From Paenibacillus silagei (GTDB lineage: Bacteria; Bacillota; Bacilli; Paenibacillales; Paenibacillaceae), in NCBI RefSeq assembly GCF_017874735.1, contig NZ_JAGGLV010000001.1, forward strand, positions 248,001 to 312,000: DNA of 64,000 nt. The letters run 5' to 3'. Under the pieces are notes generated by a model. The model ran no database searches and had not been told where the DNA came from. It saw only the letters and a program-made list of their open reading frames with translations. A program made the position numbers and the translations under genes. Each line of letters starts with the position of its first letter. Positions within the stretch are counted from its first letter, which is position 1. Below are positions 54,278-62,464 of the stretch, piece by piece.

Positions 54278-54355
54278 TCACTTCGCCCTTGGCTGATAGT
54301 TGGCATTGCCGATTACAGGACAACAGAACGCAAAAAGAGATTCAACAGCACGCAT
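54278..54355 (-). CDS. Possible 25-codon leader peptide with tandem Cys codons
   Basis: It encodes MRAVESLFAFCCPVIGN, then ANYQPRAK and stop. The ATG is in the loop of the leader hairpin and follows AGGAG with about 9-base spacing. Codons 4-8 run through the 3' arm and U-run of the hairpin, and two adjacent TGT (Cys) codons follow at codons 11-12. The stop (TGA) is 17 bases before the ATG of the next gene and touches its ribosome binding site. A translated leader that can melt or mask a terminator is a known attenuation design; here it is an inference. Confidence 0.45.
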   Translation of the reverse strand: MRAVESLFAFCCPVIGNANYQPRAK

Positions 54356-54380
54356 GGTTATGCGCTCCTGTTGAATCTCT
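54332..54380 (-). terminator. Terminator-like hairpin in the leader of the surface-protein operon (attenuator candidate)
   Basis: AGAGATTCAACAG (54368-54380, minus sense) pairs perfectly with CTGTTGAATCTCT (54336-54348), with an inner GCAT/ATGC stem, and is followed by TTTTTG. No minus-strand gene ends here, so the hairpin lies between the promoter (54422-54450) and the first gene of the operon that it would control. Confidence 0.65.
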
Positions 54381-54421
54381 GGCGGTCCAGTCGATCCCGA
54401 AATGGCTTGCAGATAAGTTCC

Positions 54422-54450
54422 ATATTATTCATCCTGACATCCCTTGTCAA
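54422..54450 (-). promoter_or_regulatory. Sigma-A promoter of the surface-protein operon, with a dyad
   Basis: TTGACA (54445-54450), 17-bp spacer, TAATAT (54422-54427) on the minus strand. TGACA-N5-TGTCA (54435-54449) overlaps the -35 and spacer and may be an operator. The leader would be about 155 bases. Confidence 0.7.
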
Positions 54451-54511
54451 TCACAAATTTATTTATCACATGTGTTTTATCGGAATTGATTTTAATTAAC
54501 ATATTTATACA

Positions 54512-54540
54512 TTGACATTCATAAAATTACCATATACATT
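54512..54540 (+). promoter_or_regulatory. Possible promoter of the cystine transporter gene
   Basis: TTGACA at 54512-54517 is followed by TATACA (15-bp spacer) or TACATT (17-bp spacer). It lies about 55 bases before the ATG. Confidence 0.45.
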
Positions 54541-54591
54541 TAACCCCATAATTCCGACCAAAAAACTTTTATTAGGAGGCTTTAGAGCAGC

Positions 54592-55962
54592 ATGAATAAT
54601 ATCGACAACAATCTATTAACAGCCATCGAGACGAACTGGCATGGCTTCGTGGTTTCTATTATCGTATTCGGTATCCTGTTCTTCATGGCCCGCAAGAGAA
54701 TCGGCTTCGGCACCCGTGTTCTGGCAGGGCTGGGCATCGGACTGATTGCGGGAATATTTTTTCAATATTTTACGTTGGAGACTAAGGCCATCAGCACCTT
54801 CGGCAGCATCTATGTCAGTCTGATCCGTATGCTTGTTGTGCCGCTGGTGTTCATTCTGGTGCTGAACAGCATCTCCTCCTTAACTAACCTGGAATACCTG
54901 CGCAAAATCGGAATCAAGACCTTCGCCTGGTTCCTCGGCACCACCGGAATCGCCTCCATCATCGGCCTGTCCGTGGCTCTGCTGTTCAACCCGGGCAAAG
55001 GTATCCAGCAGACCGTTCCCGAGGACTTCACCGCCCGTGAAATTCCCACCTTCTCACAGGTGATCCTGGACCTTGTCCCTTCCAACCCGGTGAATGAAGC
55101 CGCTACCGGCAAGGTTGTGCCTCTGCTGATTTTTGCCATCTTCCTGGCAGTGGCCATTATTAAGGTCGGCTCCAAAAAGCCGGAGGCTGTGAAGCCTGTC
55201 CGCGATCTTATTGAATCCTTGACGACAGTGCTGCACCAGGTTGTAAAATTCGTCATCCGCCTGACGCCTTACGGCGTATTCGCATTGATTGCCGGAATTA
55301 CGGCACGCTACGGCTGGGATACCCTCCAGGAGCTAGGCAGTGTCATCCTAACCTCTTATGCCGCACTGATCCTGCACTTTGTCCTGATCTTCGGCGGACT
55401 GGTGCTGCTCGTTGCCAAGGTGAACCCTCTCCGCTTCTTCCGCAAAATTTATCCGATGCTGACCGTGGCCTTCACCACCAGAAGCAGCTACGCCACCTTG
55501 CCGATCAATCTGGAGGTCATCACGAAACGGCTGCATGTCTCCCCGCGTATTGCCAGCTTCGTGGCTCCGCTCGGCGCGTCCGTCAACTTCAATGGCTGCG
55601 GCGGCGTATGGCCGGCCATTGTGGCTGTGTTCACCGCTCAGGTCTACGGGATTCAGCTTACCGGAACCGACTATATCACGCTGGTGCTGGTCAGCATTAT
55701 CTCCTCTATTGGGGTAGCGGGAGTGCCTGGACCGGCTGTAATCTCCACCACCGTTGTATTGACCGCGCTAGGCTTGCCGCTTGAGGGTATAGCCATCGTT
55801 GCCGGGGTGGAAGCTCTTATCGACATGGGCCGCACCGCTGTGAATGCTACCGGGACTACCGTTACAGCTCTGCTGGTGGCGAATTCAGAGGGCGAATTCG
55901 ACCGCGAAGCCTTCAACCGTGGGGATAAAGAGGATGATGAGCTCCTCCTGAACCCAATCTAA
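54592..55962 (+). CDS. tcyP: Cation:cystine symporter, TcyP-like (DAACS family)
   Basis: This 456-residue membrane transporter belongs to the dicarboxylate/amino acid:cation symporter family, with eight helices and two re-entrant loops. The blocks AFTTRSSYATLPINLEVIT, FNGCGGVWPAIVAV, SSIGVAGVPGPA and EALIDMGRTAVNATGT resemble the L-cystine transporters TcyP/YdjN (for example AFTSRSS.GALPLN, QNGCAGIYPAM, EPLIDMGRTALNVSG) more than the glutamate transporter GltP. Cystine uptake is therefore the best guess. The ribosome binding site TTAGGAGG precedes the ATG. It is divergent from the surface-protein operon. Confidence 0.72.
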   Translation: MNNIDNNLLTAIETNWHGFVVSIIVFGILFFMARKRIGFGTRVLAGLGIGLIAGIFFQYFTLETKAISTFGSIYVSLIRMLVVPLVFILVLNSISSLTNLEYLRKIGIKTFAWFLGTTGIASIIGLSVALLFNPGKGIQQTVPEDFTAREIPTFSQVILDLVPSNPVNEAATGKVVPLLIFAIFLAVAIIKVGSKKPEAVKPVRDLIESLTTVLHQVVKFVIRLTPYGVFALIAGITARYGWDTLQELGSVILTSYAALILHFVLIFGGLVLLVAKVNPLRFFRKIYPMLTVAFTTRSSYATLPINLEVITKRLHVSPRIASFVAPLGASVNFNGCGGVWPAIVAVFTAQVYGIQLTGTDYITLVLVSIISSIGVAGVPGPAVISTTVVLTALGLPLEGIAIVAGVEALIDMGRTAVNATGTTVTALLVANSEGEFDREAFNRGDKEDDELLLNPI

Positions 55963-55989
55963 GCAAGCTCCCTCTATAAAAGCATAAGG

Positions 55990-56041
55990 ACGCCAAAAAG
56001 CAGCGATTCCTCCATAACCGGAAGAATCGCTGCTTGGCGTT
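55990..56041. terminator. Bidirectional terminator between tcyP and the oxidoreductase gene
   Basis: ACGCCAA..AGCAGCGATTC pairs with GAATCGCTGCTTGGCGT. It separates the convergent tcyP and Gfo/Idh/MocA genes, but the U-runs are weak on both sides. Confidence 0.75.
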
Positions 56042-56062
56042 ATTAACAGATGGAACAAATGA

Positions 56063-57058
56063 TTACGTCATGCTGATCCGCTCACGCTTCCGGGCTGATG
56101 TAAGGCAGCTCTCGATCAGCCTCATATTCAGCACCGGGTCCTCTTCCGCAATCCAGGGCTTGCCCGTGAAGACCGCCGTGGCGAAATGGTCGGCCTGCTG
56201 GACGTAAGGGTTGGCTCCAAAGGCCTCGACACGCCGGGGCTCTCCGCCCCCGTACACGAAGAACTCCGCATCATCGAATCTCGCATTGAACGGCATCGGA
56301 ATCTCGATCCGCCCCTGCGTACCGAGCACCTCCAGGAGCTGGCGGTTGTACGCCCACATCCCGCAGTCGAAGATCAGGCTCTTCCCGCCGGGAAACTCCA
56401 CCAGCCCGGAGGCCATCATATCTACATTATCATGCTCCTGAGAGAACAGCGCGTGCACGGTTACCGCCTCCGGCTCTGTACCGAACAGCAGCCGCGCGGC
56501 CGTGAGCGGATAGCAGCCGACATCGTAGAGCGATCCGCCTCCCCAGGCAGCGTTGAAGCGGATGTTGGAGGTATCCGTAGCATCGTTGTAGGTGAACGTG
56601 CCGCGGATGGTACGTACCGCGCCGATCTCGCCGCTGGCGATAATCACCTGCAGCTCATTGATGCGCGGATGATGACGGTACATATAAGCCTCCGCCAGGT
56701 GAACGCCCGCCTTCCGGCAGGCCTCTACCATCTCGGCTGCTTCACGGCTGTTCAGCGCAATCGGCTTCTCGCATAGGATATGCTTACCCGCTTCAGCCGC
56801 GCGGATCACCCATTCACAGTGGAGATGATTAGGAAGCGGAATATAGACAGCGTCTACCTCCGGGTCCGCCAGCAGCTCCTCATAGCTGCCGTATGCCTGC
56901 TCAATGCCGAATTCGGCGGCTACGCTGCTGCTCTTCGTGAGTCCGCGGCTGGCCACCGCCCGGATCACCCCGGTCTCAGACTCCTGGATAGCCGGCATTA
57001 CCGAACCTGTAGCGATCTGCGCACAGCCCATAATTCCCCAGCGAAGCTTCTCTGCCAT
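56063..57058 (-). CDS. Gfo/Idh/MocA family oxidoreductase, last gene of the Fur-boxed operon
   Basis: This 331-residue NAD(P)-dependent dehydrogenase has the Rossmann start WGIMGCAQIATGSVMPAI, IPLPNHLHCEWVIRAAEAG, the catalytic EKPIALN and the blocks YMYRHHPRINELQ and GGGSLYDVGCYPLTAARLLF. The family reduces or oxidises sugars, inositols and related ketones, and some members act in natural-product synthesis. It starts 14 bases after the stop of the UbiA-like gene, with AAGGTG before the ATG, so it is probably part of the same operon. Confidence 0.88.
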   Translation of the reverse strand: MAEKLRWGIMGCAQIATGSVMPAIQESETGVIRAVASRGLTKSSSVAAEFGIEQAYGSYEELLADPEVDAVYIPLPNHLHCEWVIRAAEAGKHILCEKPIALNSREAAEMVEACRKAGVHLAEAYMYRHHPRINELQVIIASGEIGAVRTIRGTFTYNDATDTSNIRFNAAWGGGSLYDVGCYPLTAARLLFGTEPEAVTVHALFSQEHDNVDMMASGLVEFPGGKSLIFDCGMWAYNRQLLEVLGTQGRIEIPMPFNARFDDAEFFVYGGGEPRRVEAFGANPYVQQADHFATAVFTGKPWIAEEDPVLNMRLIESCLTSARKRERISMT

Positions 57059-57072
57059 AGTTATCACCTTCC

Positions 57073-58032
57073 TTATCTTAGTGTGACCCATATAACAGCT
57101 ATACCCAGCACAAGGATTCTTGCCGCACTCATCAGCACGAAATTCTTCACCGCCAGAATGAAGGTTGTGCCTTTATGCTGCTCCTGATAGAAGCGTGCAA
57201 TATTGCGGCGCAGCGGAATCAGGGTCAGCAGGAGCAGCAGGACCAGGACCGGATGGACCCCGAGCAGCACCAGCACAATCAGATCGGCAAAAGACACATA
57301 ATAGAGCAGCTTCCACAGCAGCAGCGCATTCTCCCGTCCGATGTACACCGGCAGCGTGTATCTGCGGTTCTCGATATCATCCTCGATATCGCAGATATTG
57401 TTCGCCAGCATAATTCCCGCAATGCCCAGAATGGCCGGGACGGAGAACCAGAACAGATACAGCACCTCAAGGAAATTGATATGCAGGCTGATCCATTCGC
57501 CCTTCAGCAGCAGAGTGACCACCGCCTGATCCGAATGAATATAGGCCGAGATGAAAATAATGACGAACCCCATGAACAGCCCGGAGAACAGCTCGCCGAG
57601 CGGCATCCGCGAGATGGGGATCGGTCCGAAGGAGTACAGGATGCCGATCAGGAAGGAGAGTCCCCCGAGCAGGAATACCAGCAGTCCGGTCTGGAATACC
57701 AGAGCAATGCCCCCGCCTGCCGCCAGAACAAGGAGAATGACGATCAGCGCCACCACCGTAGACTCCTTCAGCTTGAAGCGGACAATCGGATTATGGGTCT
57801 CATACCCGTAGCCATGGGTTTTGGCGGCCTTTTTGAAATCATAGTAATTGTTGATCGCTGTTGTCGCCATATCAAAGCTTAAGAGGGACACCAGCATCAG
57901 CACGAAGCGCAGGATATAGAAGTCCTCGAACCGGTACAGGGCATACAGCGTTCCCAGCAGCAGCGGGAGCATACTGGCCACCTTCGTCGGCAGCTCGACA
58001 AACTTGAAGAAAGTTCTTATATTCACGGCCAT
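57073..58032 (-). CDS. UbiA-family prenyltransferase 2
   Basis: This is a 319-residue integral membrane protein with about eight or nine helices. The first Asp-rich motif appears as NNYYDFKKA (residues about 60-69), and the second as NNICDIEDDIENRRYTLPVY (about 207-226), the N/DxxxD pairs that bind prenyl diphosphate through magnesium. The layout is closest to MenA-type enzymes that prenylate aromatic acids. The ATG at 58032 has only AAGGATG close before it. It is the third gene of the operon and differs clearly in sequence from the first UbiA gene. Confidence 0.85.
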   Translation of the reverse strand: MAVNIRTFFKFVELPTKVASMLPLLLGTLYALYRFEDFYILRFVLMLVSLLSFDMATTAINNYYDFKKAAKTHGYGYETHNPIVRFKLKESTVVALIVILLVLAAGGGIALVFQTGLLVFLLGGLSFLIGILYSFGPIPISRMPLGELFSGLFMGFVIIFISAYIHSDQAVVTLLLKGEWISLHINFLEVLYLFWFSVPAILGIAGIMLANNICDIEDDIENRRYTLPVYIGRENALLLWKLLYYVSFADLIVLVLLGVHPVLVLLLLLTLIPLRRNIARFYQEQHKGTTFILAVKNFVLMSAARILVLGIAVIWVTLR

Positions 58033-58058
58033 TCATCCTTATCAGTCATATGAGCACG

Positions 58059-58832
58059 TTACTGTGCAGTGGTTGTAATGGTAACCGGCGACCATTCAGC
58101 GATAACCGTCTGTCCGTGCGCCGACACGCTGCCTTCCGGGGTCAGGTCCTTCTCCGTCATAATGCCCAGCGCGATGGTGAAGCTGTTAAATTTCACGGGC
58201 ACATTGCGCTCGCGCCGAACCTCATTCCCATTCACATAGAAGACAGCCTCATTGTTGCCCCTGTGGTAGGTGATGGTGTACGTGTTGAATTCGCGCGGCT
58301 TGAAGTCCGTATCCTCCTTGAAAATACAGAAGTATTTGGTCCCTCCCGTCTCGGGTACGGTTACCCCGGGGAACGGAAGGATGCCGTACACACTGGCGTA
58401 TTTGTCGTTGCCGGCGAAGAAATCAAGCGCAGCGCCTGTGGTGAAGTCCAGCAGATTCAGCGACACATAGCCGTCATACAGATCCCCTGGTGCAGTGCCC
58501 TGTGTGCGGGCGCGGATCTGGAGCTCGAAGCGGATTTCGCCTTCCTCCGGAATCTCTACCGGCTGAGCCGAATAGTACATATGCTTGGCATTATCCAGAA
58601 TCTGCACCTGATCATGACGGCGGCTCAGCTGAGCCCGCACGTACAGATACTCATTACGTACAATCACCACCGCTTCCGGCTCACGATACGCCCAGAACGA
58701 GCCGTCCGGCAGCTTAAAGCCGCCCGTTTGCCAGACCTTCCCTTCCTCCAGAATGGTATGGAAATCCCCGATCACCGTTTGCTTGCCCTGTGTTGCAGGC
58801 ATGCCTTCGTTCGCTGGCAGATGCTTGTCCAT
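58059..58832 (-). CDS. Beta-rich protein of unknown function between two prenyltransferase genes
   Basis: This 257-residue protein has no signal peptide and no membrane segment. Predicted strands alternate throughout (KVWQTGGFKLPDGSFWAYRE, YLYVRAQLSRR, EIRFELQIRARTQG, YVSLNLLDFTTGAALDFFAG, FNTYTITYHRGNNEAVFYVN), the style of a concanavalin-A/laminin-G-like beta-sandwich. I think it matches the family labelled DUF6081, but could not check this. It lies 26 bases upstream of the second UbiA gene and 48 bases downstream of the first, so the four genes appear to be one unit. Confidence 0.7.
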   Translation of the reverse strand: MDKHLPANEGMPATQGKQTVIGDFHTILEEGKVWQTGGFKLPDGSFWAYREPEAVVIVRNEYLYVRAQLSRRHDQVQILDNAKHMYYSAQPVEIPEEGEIRFELQIRARTQGTAPGDLYDGYVSLNLLDFTTGAALDFFAGNDKYASVYGILPFPGVTVPETGGTKYFCIFKEDTDFKPREFNTYTITYHRGNNEAVFYVNGNEVRRERNVPVKFNSFTIALGIMTEKDLTPEGSVSAHGQTVIAEWSPVTITTTAQ

Positions 58833-58880
58833 GAATTCTCCCGCTTTCTGTAGTGTAGTAGCCTATCCTTTTCTTATATT

Positions 58881-59801
58881 TTAAAATAGCCCCTGGATCA
58901 GCAGCGCTGCCGTCATGACCGCCCCGCAGCGTACCGATGCGCGCTGTGAGGCACCCATAAGCGGCAGATAAGCTTCAGAAGGATTCTCCGGCCGGAGGCT
59001 GCGGTAGATCCGTATCGGGGCAATGGCTGTAAGCAGAGCGAGCAGCGCGTATATCGGCAAGATATGAAGCAGTACACATACAATCAGCGAAGCATAGGAG
59101 ATGTAGAGCAGTACCTGCGAGAAAATCAGCGCTCTGCGCTCCCCCCATACCACGACCAGTGTGCGTTTGCCGGCCTGCCGGTCGGCTCTCCAGTGCAGAA
59201 AGTGATGATTGAACAGCAGCAGGGTTGTGAGCAGGCCGCCCGGCAACGACAGCAGCACCGGCTTCAGGCTGAACGCTCCGGTCTGAACGAAGTATGCGCC
59301 AAGCACCGGCATTAATCCAAAGGCCAGGAAGATGGCTAGCTCGCTGTAGCCCTTGCCCCGGTATCCGAACCGCAGCGGCGGCGCCACATAGAAGTAAGCG
59401 ATCAGCGCCCCTCCGGCTACAAACCACAGAATCTCCCAGCCGATGTACAAGCTGAGCAGCAGTCCGCAGCCAGCCGCAACAGCCAGCAGCCCCCAGGTCA
59501 GCAGGGCAAACAGGGACTCACGCATAACGCCCCCCGACAGGAACCCGGAGTTCGTGGAGATAGCACCAGGAGTATGCTGCGCCTCTGTATCGGTTCCGTT
59601 GCGGAAATCCCACAGGTCATTCACCATATTGGAGAATAAATGCGCTGCAGCCGCTCCAATGAACGTTATTACAAATAAAAACGGATGGAATACTCCCTGC
59701 CATACATAGGCCCCGGCTGTTCCCAGGACAACCGGTATGAGCATAACGGGGATTACTCCAAACCGTGAGGCTTTCTTAAATAGGGTCCACTTCTCCAGCA
59801 T
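58881..59801 (-). CDS. UbiA-family prenyltransferase 1, first gene of the Fur-boxed operon
   Basis: This is a 306-residue membrane protein with about eight or nine helices. The first motif is NMVNDLWDFRNGTDTEAQ (residues about 58-75), and the second region reads NHHFLHWRADRQAGKRTL, which fits the MenA-like subgroup (ND..D and D..GK.TL). It should transfer an isoprenoid chain to an acceptor in the membrane. The ATG at 59801 follows AAAGGAG at a longish 12 bases. Transcription starts within or next to a perfect Fur box, so the operon should be switched on when iron is scarce. Confidence 0.85.
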   Translation of the reverse strand: MLEKWTLFKKASRFGVIPVMLIPVVLGTAGAYVWQGVFHPFLFVITFIGAAAAHLFSNMVNDLWDFRNGTDTEAQHTPGAISTNSGFLSGGVMRESLFALLTWGLLAVAAGCGLLLSLYIGWEILWFVAGGALIAYFYVAPPLRFGYRGKGYSELAIFLAFGLMPVLGAYFVQTGAFSLKPVLLSLPGGLLTTLLLFNHHFLHWRADRQAGKRTLVVVWGERRALIFSQVLLYISYASLIVCVLLHILPIYALLALLTAIAPIRIYRSLRPENPSEAYLPLMGASQRASVRCGAVMTAALLIQGLF

Positions 59802-59830
59802 GCCAAGAAAAATCTCCTTTTATTATTATT

Positions 59831-59845
59831 TGATAATTATTATCA
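59831..59845. promoter_or_regulatory. Fur box
   Basis: TGATAATTATTATCA is an exact 7-1-7 Fur-box palindrome. It lies 30 bases upstream of the UbiA-1 ATG and just downstream of the minus-strand -10. It is also about 130 bases upstream of the divergent CHASE4-GGDEF-EAL gene. Confidence 0.85.
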
Positions 59846-59852
59846 TTAAATT

Positions 59853-59858
59853 ATTATA
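59853..59858 (-). promoter_or_regulatory. -10 box of the UbiA operon
   Basis: TATAAT on the minus strand. No good -35 is visible at 17 bp, so the promoter may be weak or need an activator. Transcription would begin within the Fur box. Confidence 0.5.
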
Positions 59859-59972
59859 CATCAAAATTCGACACTTCGGGCAGATTTACGCTGCAAAATA
59901 TTCCCTAATCGTGGTACACTATAACCGATGGTACTTATTTCCTATTAAATCTTAAATAATGAAGGGGATCAG

Positions 59973-62342
59973 ATGAAACTCCGCAAAAAAATAATCATCT
60001 TCATTAGTTTTGTCGCTATCCTCGGCATTGGCGCCACCTATCTGATGCTTCATGTGATTCTGCTGAACCGCTTCGAGAAGCTGGACGAGGCAGAGCTGAA
60101 GCGCAACCTGAGCAAGGCTACCGCAGCTTATCATCAAGAGTTGGACAACCTGAGAACGGGACTCCTTGATGTTGCTGTCCGGGATGAAACCTACCGCTTC
60201 ATAGAGAACGCAGCGGCTACCGGCTCTGCGGACTCCAGCAGTACGGCTGCCGCCTTCATCCGCAGCAGCCTTGAACCGGCTGCTTATCCAATGAATCATT
60301 TCGATATGATTGCCCTGCTTGATCTGGATGGACAACCGCTGTACGGCGGCTCCTACGACCTTCCGGCAGGAATAGTCACCCCGCTAACTGAGGAGCAACT
60401 GACGTTAATCAAGCTGATCCGAAGCCGTCTGCCTGTGCCGGGATCTCCCGGCAAGAGCCGGAGCGGCTTCGTTAATCTGGATAAAGGGACTATGCTAATT
60501 ACCCTTACGCCTATTCTTAACAGCAGCAAGAACAAGCCGGTCATTGGAACGGCCATTGCCGGACGGATGCTGCACCAGGATGGAATCGCACAGATCTGGG
60601 AGGATACCCTGTCCACAATGGAGATGTCGCGCCTCACTACCCCGCTGCTTGCGGACAGCGGAGGGGAGCGCGTCTGGACCAGCCCCGCCCGGGGCGGGCA
60701 GATGTCCATCCACACCATACTGGACGACCTGTTCGAAGATCCCGGGATGGTCCTCACCCTGAAGGAGCCGCGCCAGTTCTACAACAGCGGGCTCAAGTCG
60801 CTCTCCACCTTCCGTATGTTCTATTTCATCTCCATTCTGCTAATGCTGGGTGCCAGCCTCCTCTTCGTGAACCGGTTCATTCTGAGAAGGATGTCCACTC
60901 TGGTACGCAACATCCGAATGATCGGCAGCAGCAAGGATCTCTCCATCCGGATTCCCAGCTCCGGCAAGGATGAATTCAGTGAAGTGGAGGTTGAATTCAA
61001 CCGGATGATTGATTCACTGGAGCAGACCCAGGATGAGCTGCGGCAGCAATCGATGCTGGACCCGCTGACCCGTCTGCCCAACCGCTCGCTGTTTTTCGAC
61101 AAATTGAATGAAGCGATTGCCGCCGTCAAGGGAAGTGACCGGCAGATCGTGCTGGTCTTCATTGATCTGGATCATTTCAAGACGGTGAACGATACCCTCG
61201 GCCATGACTTCGGAGATGCCATCCTGAAGGAGACCGCCTTCCGCATCACGCAGGTTGTCGGCAAGCATGATGTCGTCTCCCGGCTCGGCGGGGATGAATT
61301 CACCATTCTGCTCTATGATGTGCCTGATGAAGGCAGCATTGCCCGGCAGCTCTCAAGGATTCAGGAAGCCCTCTCCATGCCGCACCGGATCAAGGGGCAT
61401 CTTCTATATAATACCGCCAGCATCGGCATCAGTATTTATCCGCAGAACGGGGAAGACGCCGATTATCTGGTCAAGCAGGCAGACCTGGCCATGTTCCATG
61501 TCAAGGAGACCGGCCGCAATAACATTTTCCAGTATTCAGAGGATCTGGAAGCAGGCATCCGGCGCAAAAAGGTACTGGCCCAGCAGCTCCTCTCCGCTGC
61601 CGCCGGGAACGAGTTCGAGCTGCACTATCAGCCGATTCTTGGCGCGGGACATTTACGGGTATCCAAGGTGGAGGCCCTGCTGCGCTGGCACAGCCCAGCC
61701 TATGGCCCCGTCTCCCCGGCCGAATTCATCCCGCTGGCAGAGAGCAGCGGCTCCATTGTTGGCATCGGCAGTTGGGTGCTGCGCCAGGTCTGCTCTGATA
61801 TGCGCGATTTCCGCAGCCGGGGCCTTGAGCTCACCGCCGCAGTGAATATCTCCGCGCTGCAGCTCATGCAGCCGGGCCTGCTGGAGTTGCTCTTAGAGCT
61901 GCTCGATGAATATGAGCTGCCCGCTTCCAGCCTGGAGCTGGAGATCACGGAGAGCGTGCTCGTCTCCGGGGACGGCATCTTCCTGTCGCTGCAGCAGCTT
62001 CGGGCCCACGGGTTCCGGATCTCGCTGGATGATTTTGGCACCGGATTCTCCTCCCTCAGCTATCTGCGCCGCTTCCCGGTGGATGTGATCAAGATTGACC
62101 GCTCCTTCATCTCCGAGATGTCACGGGAGGCCCAGGGCGATGTGCTCGTCAAGGCGATTATCGAGCTGAGCCATAATCTGGGGCTGCGCGTAGTCTCGGA
62201 AGGCATTGAGCATAGAGAGCAATTCGATATGCTGCGGGAGCTGGGCAGCGACGAGCTTCAGGGCTACTATATCAGCAGGCCGCTTCAGGCCCAGGCACTG
62301 TATTCTTTTCTGGAGCAGGGTAATTATTACACCGGCCGTTAA
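59973..62342 (+). CDS. Cyclic-di-GMP signalling protein: CHASE4-like sensor, HAMP, GGDEF, EAL
   Basis: This is a 789-residue membrane protein with TM1 at residues about 7-30, an extracytoplasmic CHASE4-like sensor (about 35-270, VAVRDETYRFIENA), TM2 near 280-300, HAMP (RRMSTLVRNIRMIG), GGDEF (about 355-520: RLGGDEFTILL) and EAL (about 530-785: EALLRWHSPAYGPVSPAEF, DDFGTGFSSLSYLRR, ELQGYYISRP). Both catalytic motifs are intact. It is divergent from the iron-regulated prenyltransferase operon and shares the region holding the Fur box. The start follows GAAGGGGA. Confidence 0.9.
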   Translation: MKLRKKIIIFISFVAILGIGATYLMLHVILLNRFEKLDEAELKRNLSKATAAYHQELDNLRTGLLDVAVRDETYRFIENAAATGSADSSSTAAAFIRSSLEPAAYPMNHFDMIALLDLDGQPLYGGSYDLPAGIVTPLTEEQLTLIKLIRSRLPVPGSPGKSRSGFVNLDKGTMLITLTPILNSSKNKPVIGTAIAGRMLHQDGIAQIWEDTLSTMEMSRLTTPLLADSGGERVWTSPARGGQMSIHTILDDLFEDPGMVLTLKEPRQFYNSGLKSLSTFRMFYFISILLMLGASLLFVNRFILRRMSTLVRNIRMIGSSKDLSIRIPSSGKDEFSEVEVEFNRMIDSLEQTQDELRQQSMLDPLTRLPNRSLFFDKLNEAIAAVKGSDRQIVLVFIDLDHFKTVNDTLGHDFGDAILKETAFRITQVVGKHDVVSRLGGDEFTILLYDVPDEGSIARQLSRIQEALSMPHRIKGHLLYNTASIGISIYPQNGEDADYLVKQADLAMFHVKETGRNNIFQYSEDLEAGIRRKKVLAQQLLSAAAGNEFELHYQPILGAGHLRVSKVEALLRWHSPAYGPVSPAEFIPLAESSGSIVGIGSWVLRQVCSDMRDFRSRGLELTAAVNISALQLMQPGLLELLLELLDEYELPASSLELEITESVLVSGDGIFLSLQQLRAHGFRISLDDFGTGFSSLSYLRRFPVDVIKIDRSFISEMSREAQGDVLVKAIIELSHNLGLRVVSEGIEHREQFDMLRELGSDELQGYYISRPLQAQALYSFLEQGNYYTGR

Positions 62343-62393
62343 GAGACTTCTTTTATAGGCAAGCTACTGGCGATATGATATGATAGGCAGGCT

Positions 62394-62425
62394 GATAACA
62401 GCACCCGACTTAGGGTGCTGTTATC
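62394..62425 (+). other. Perfect 13-bp hairpin before the acetate transporter
   Basis: GATAACAGCACCC (62394-62406), loop GACTTA, GGGTGCTGTTATC (62413-62425). There is no U-run. It is either the 3' end of the preceding transcript or part of the leader of the next gene, whose ATG is 40 bases downstream. Confidence 0.6.
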
Positions 62426-62464
62426 CTATGCGAACACTTATGAAAATTGGAGGCTTTCATTGTT

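Larger units (their letters stand above)
54262..54591. other. Divergent control region between the surface-protein operon and tcyP
   Basis: It contains two opposed sigma-A promoters (minus 54422-54450, plus from 54512), a TGACA-N5-TGTCA dyad at the minus -35, a terminator-like hairpin inside the minus-strand leader (54332-54380) and a 25-codon leader ORF (54278-54355). Confidence 0.65.

Noticed and set aside
53440..54499. Plus-strand ORFs opposite the Ala/Pro-rich gene
   Set aside because: The minus-strand gene has a clear signal peptide and ribosome binding site; the opposite frames are open because of the Ala/Pro-biased codons.
62394..62425. Known riboswitch before the acetate transporter
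   Set aside because: Only a simple hairpin is present, without any conserved aptamer sequence I recognise.
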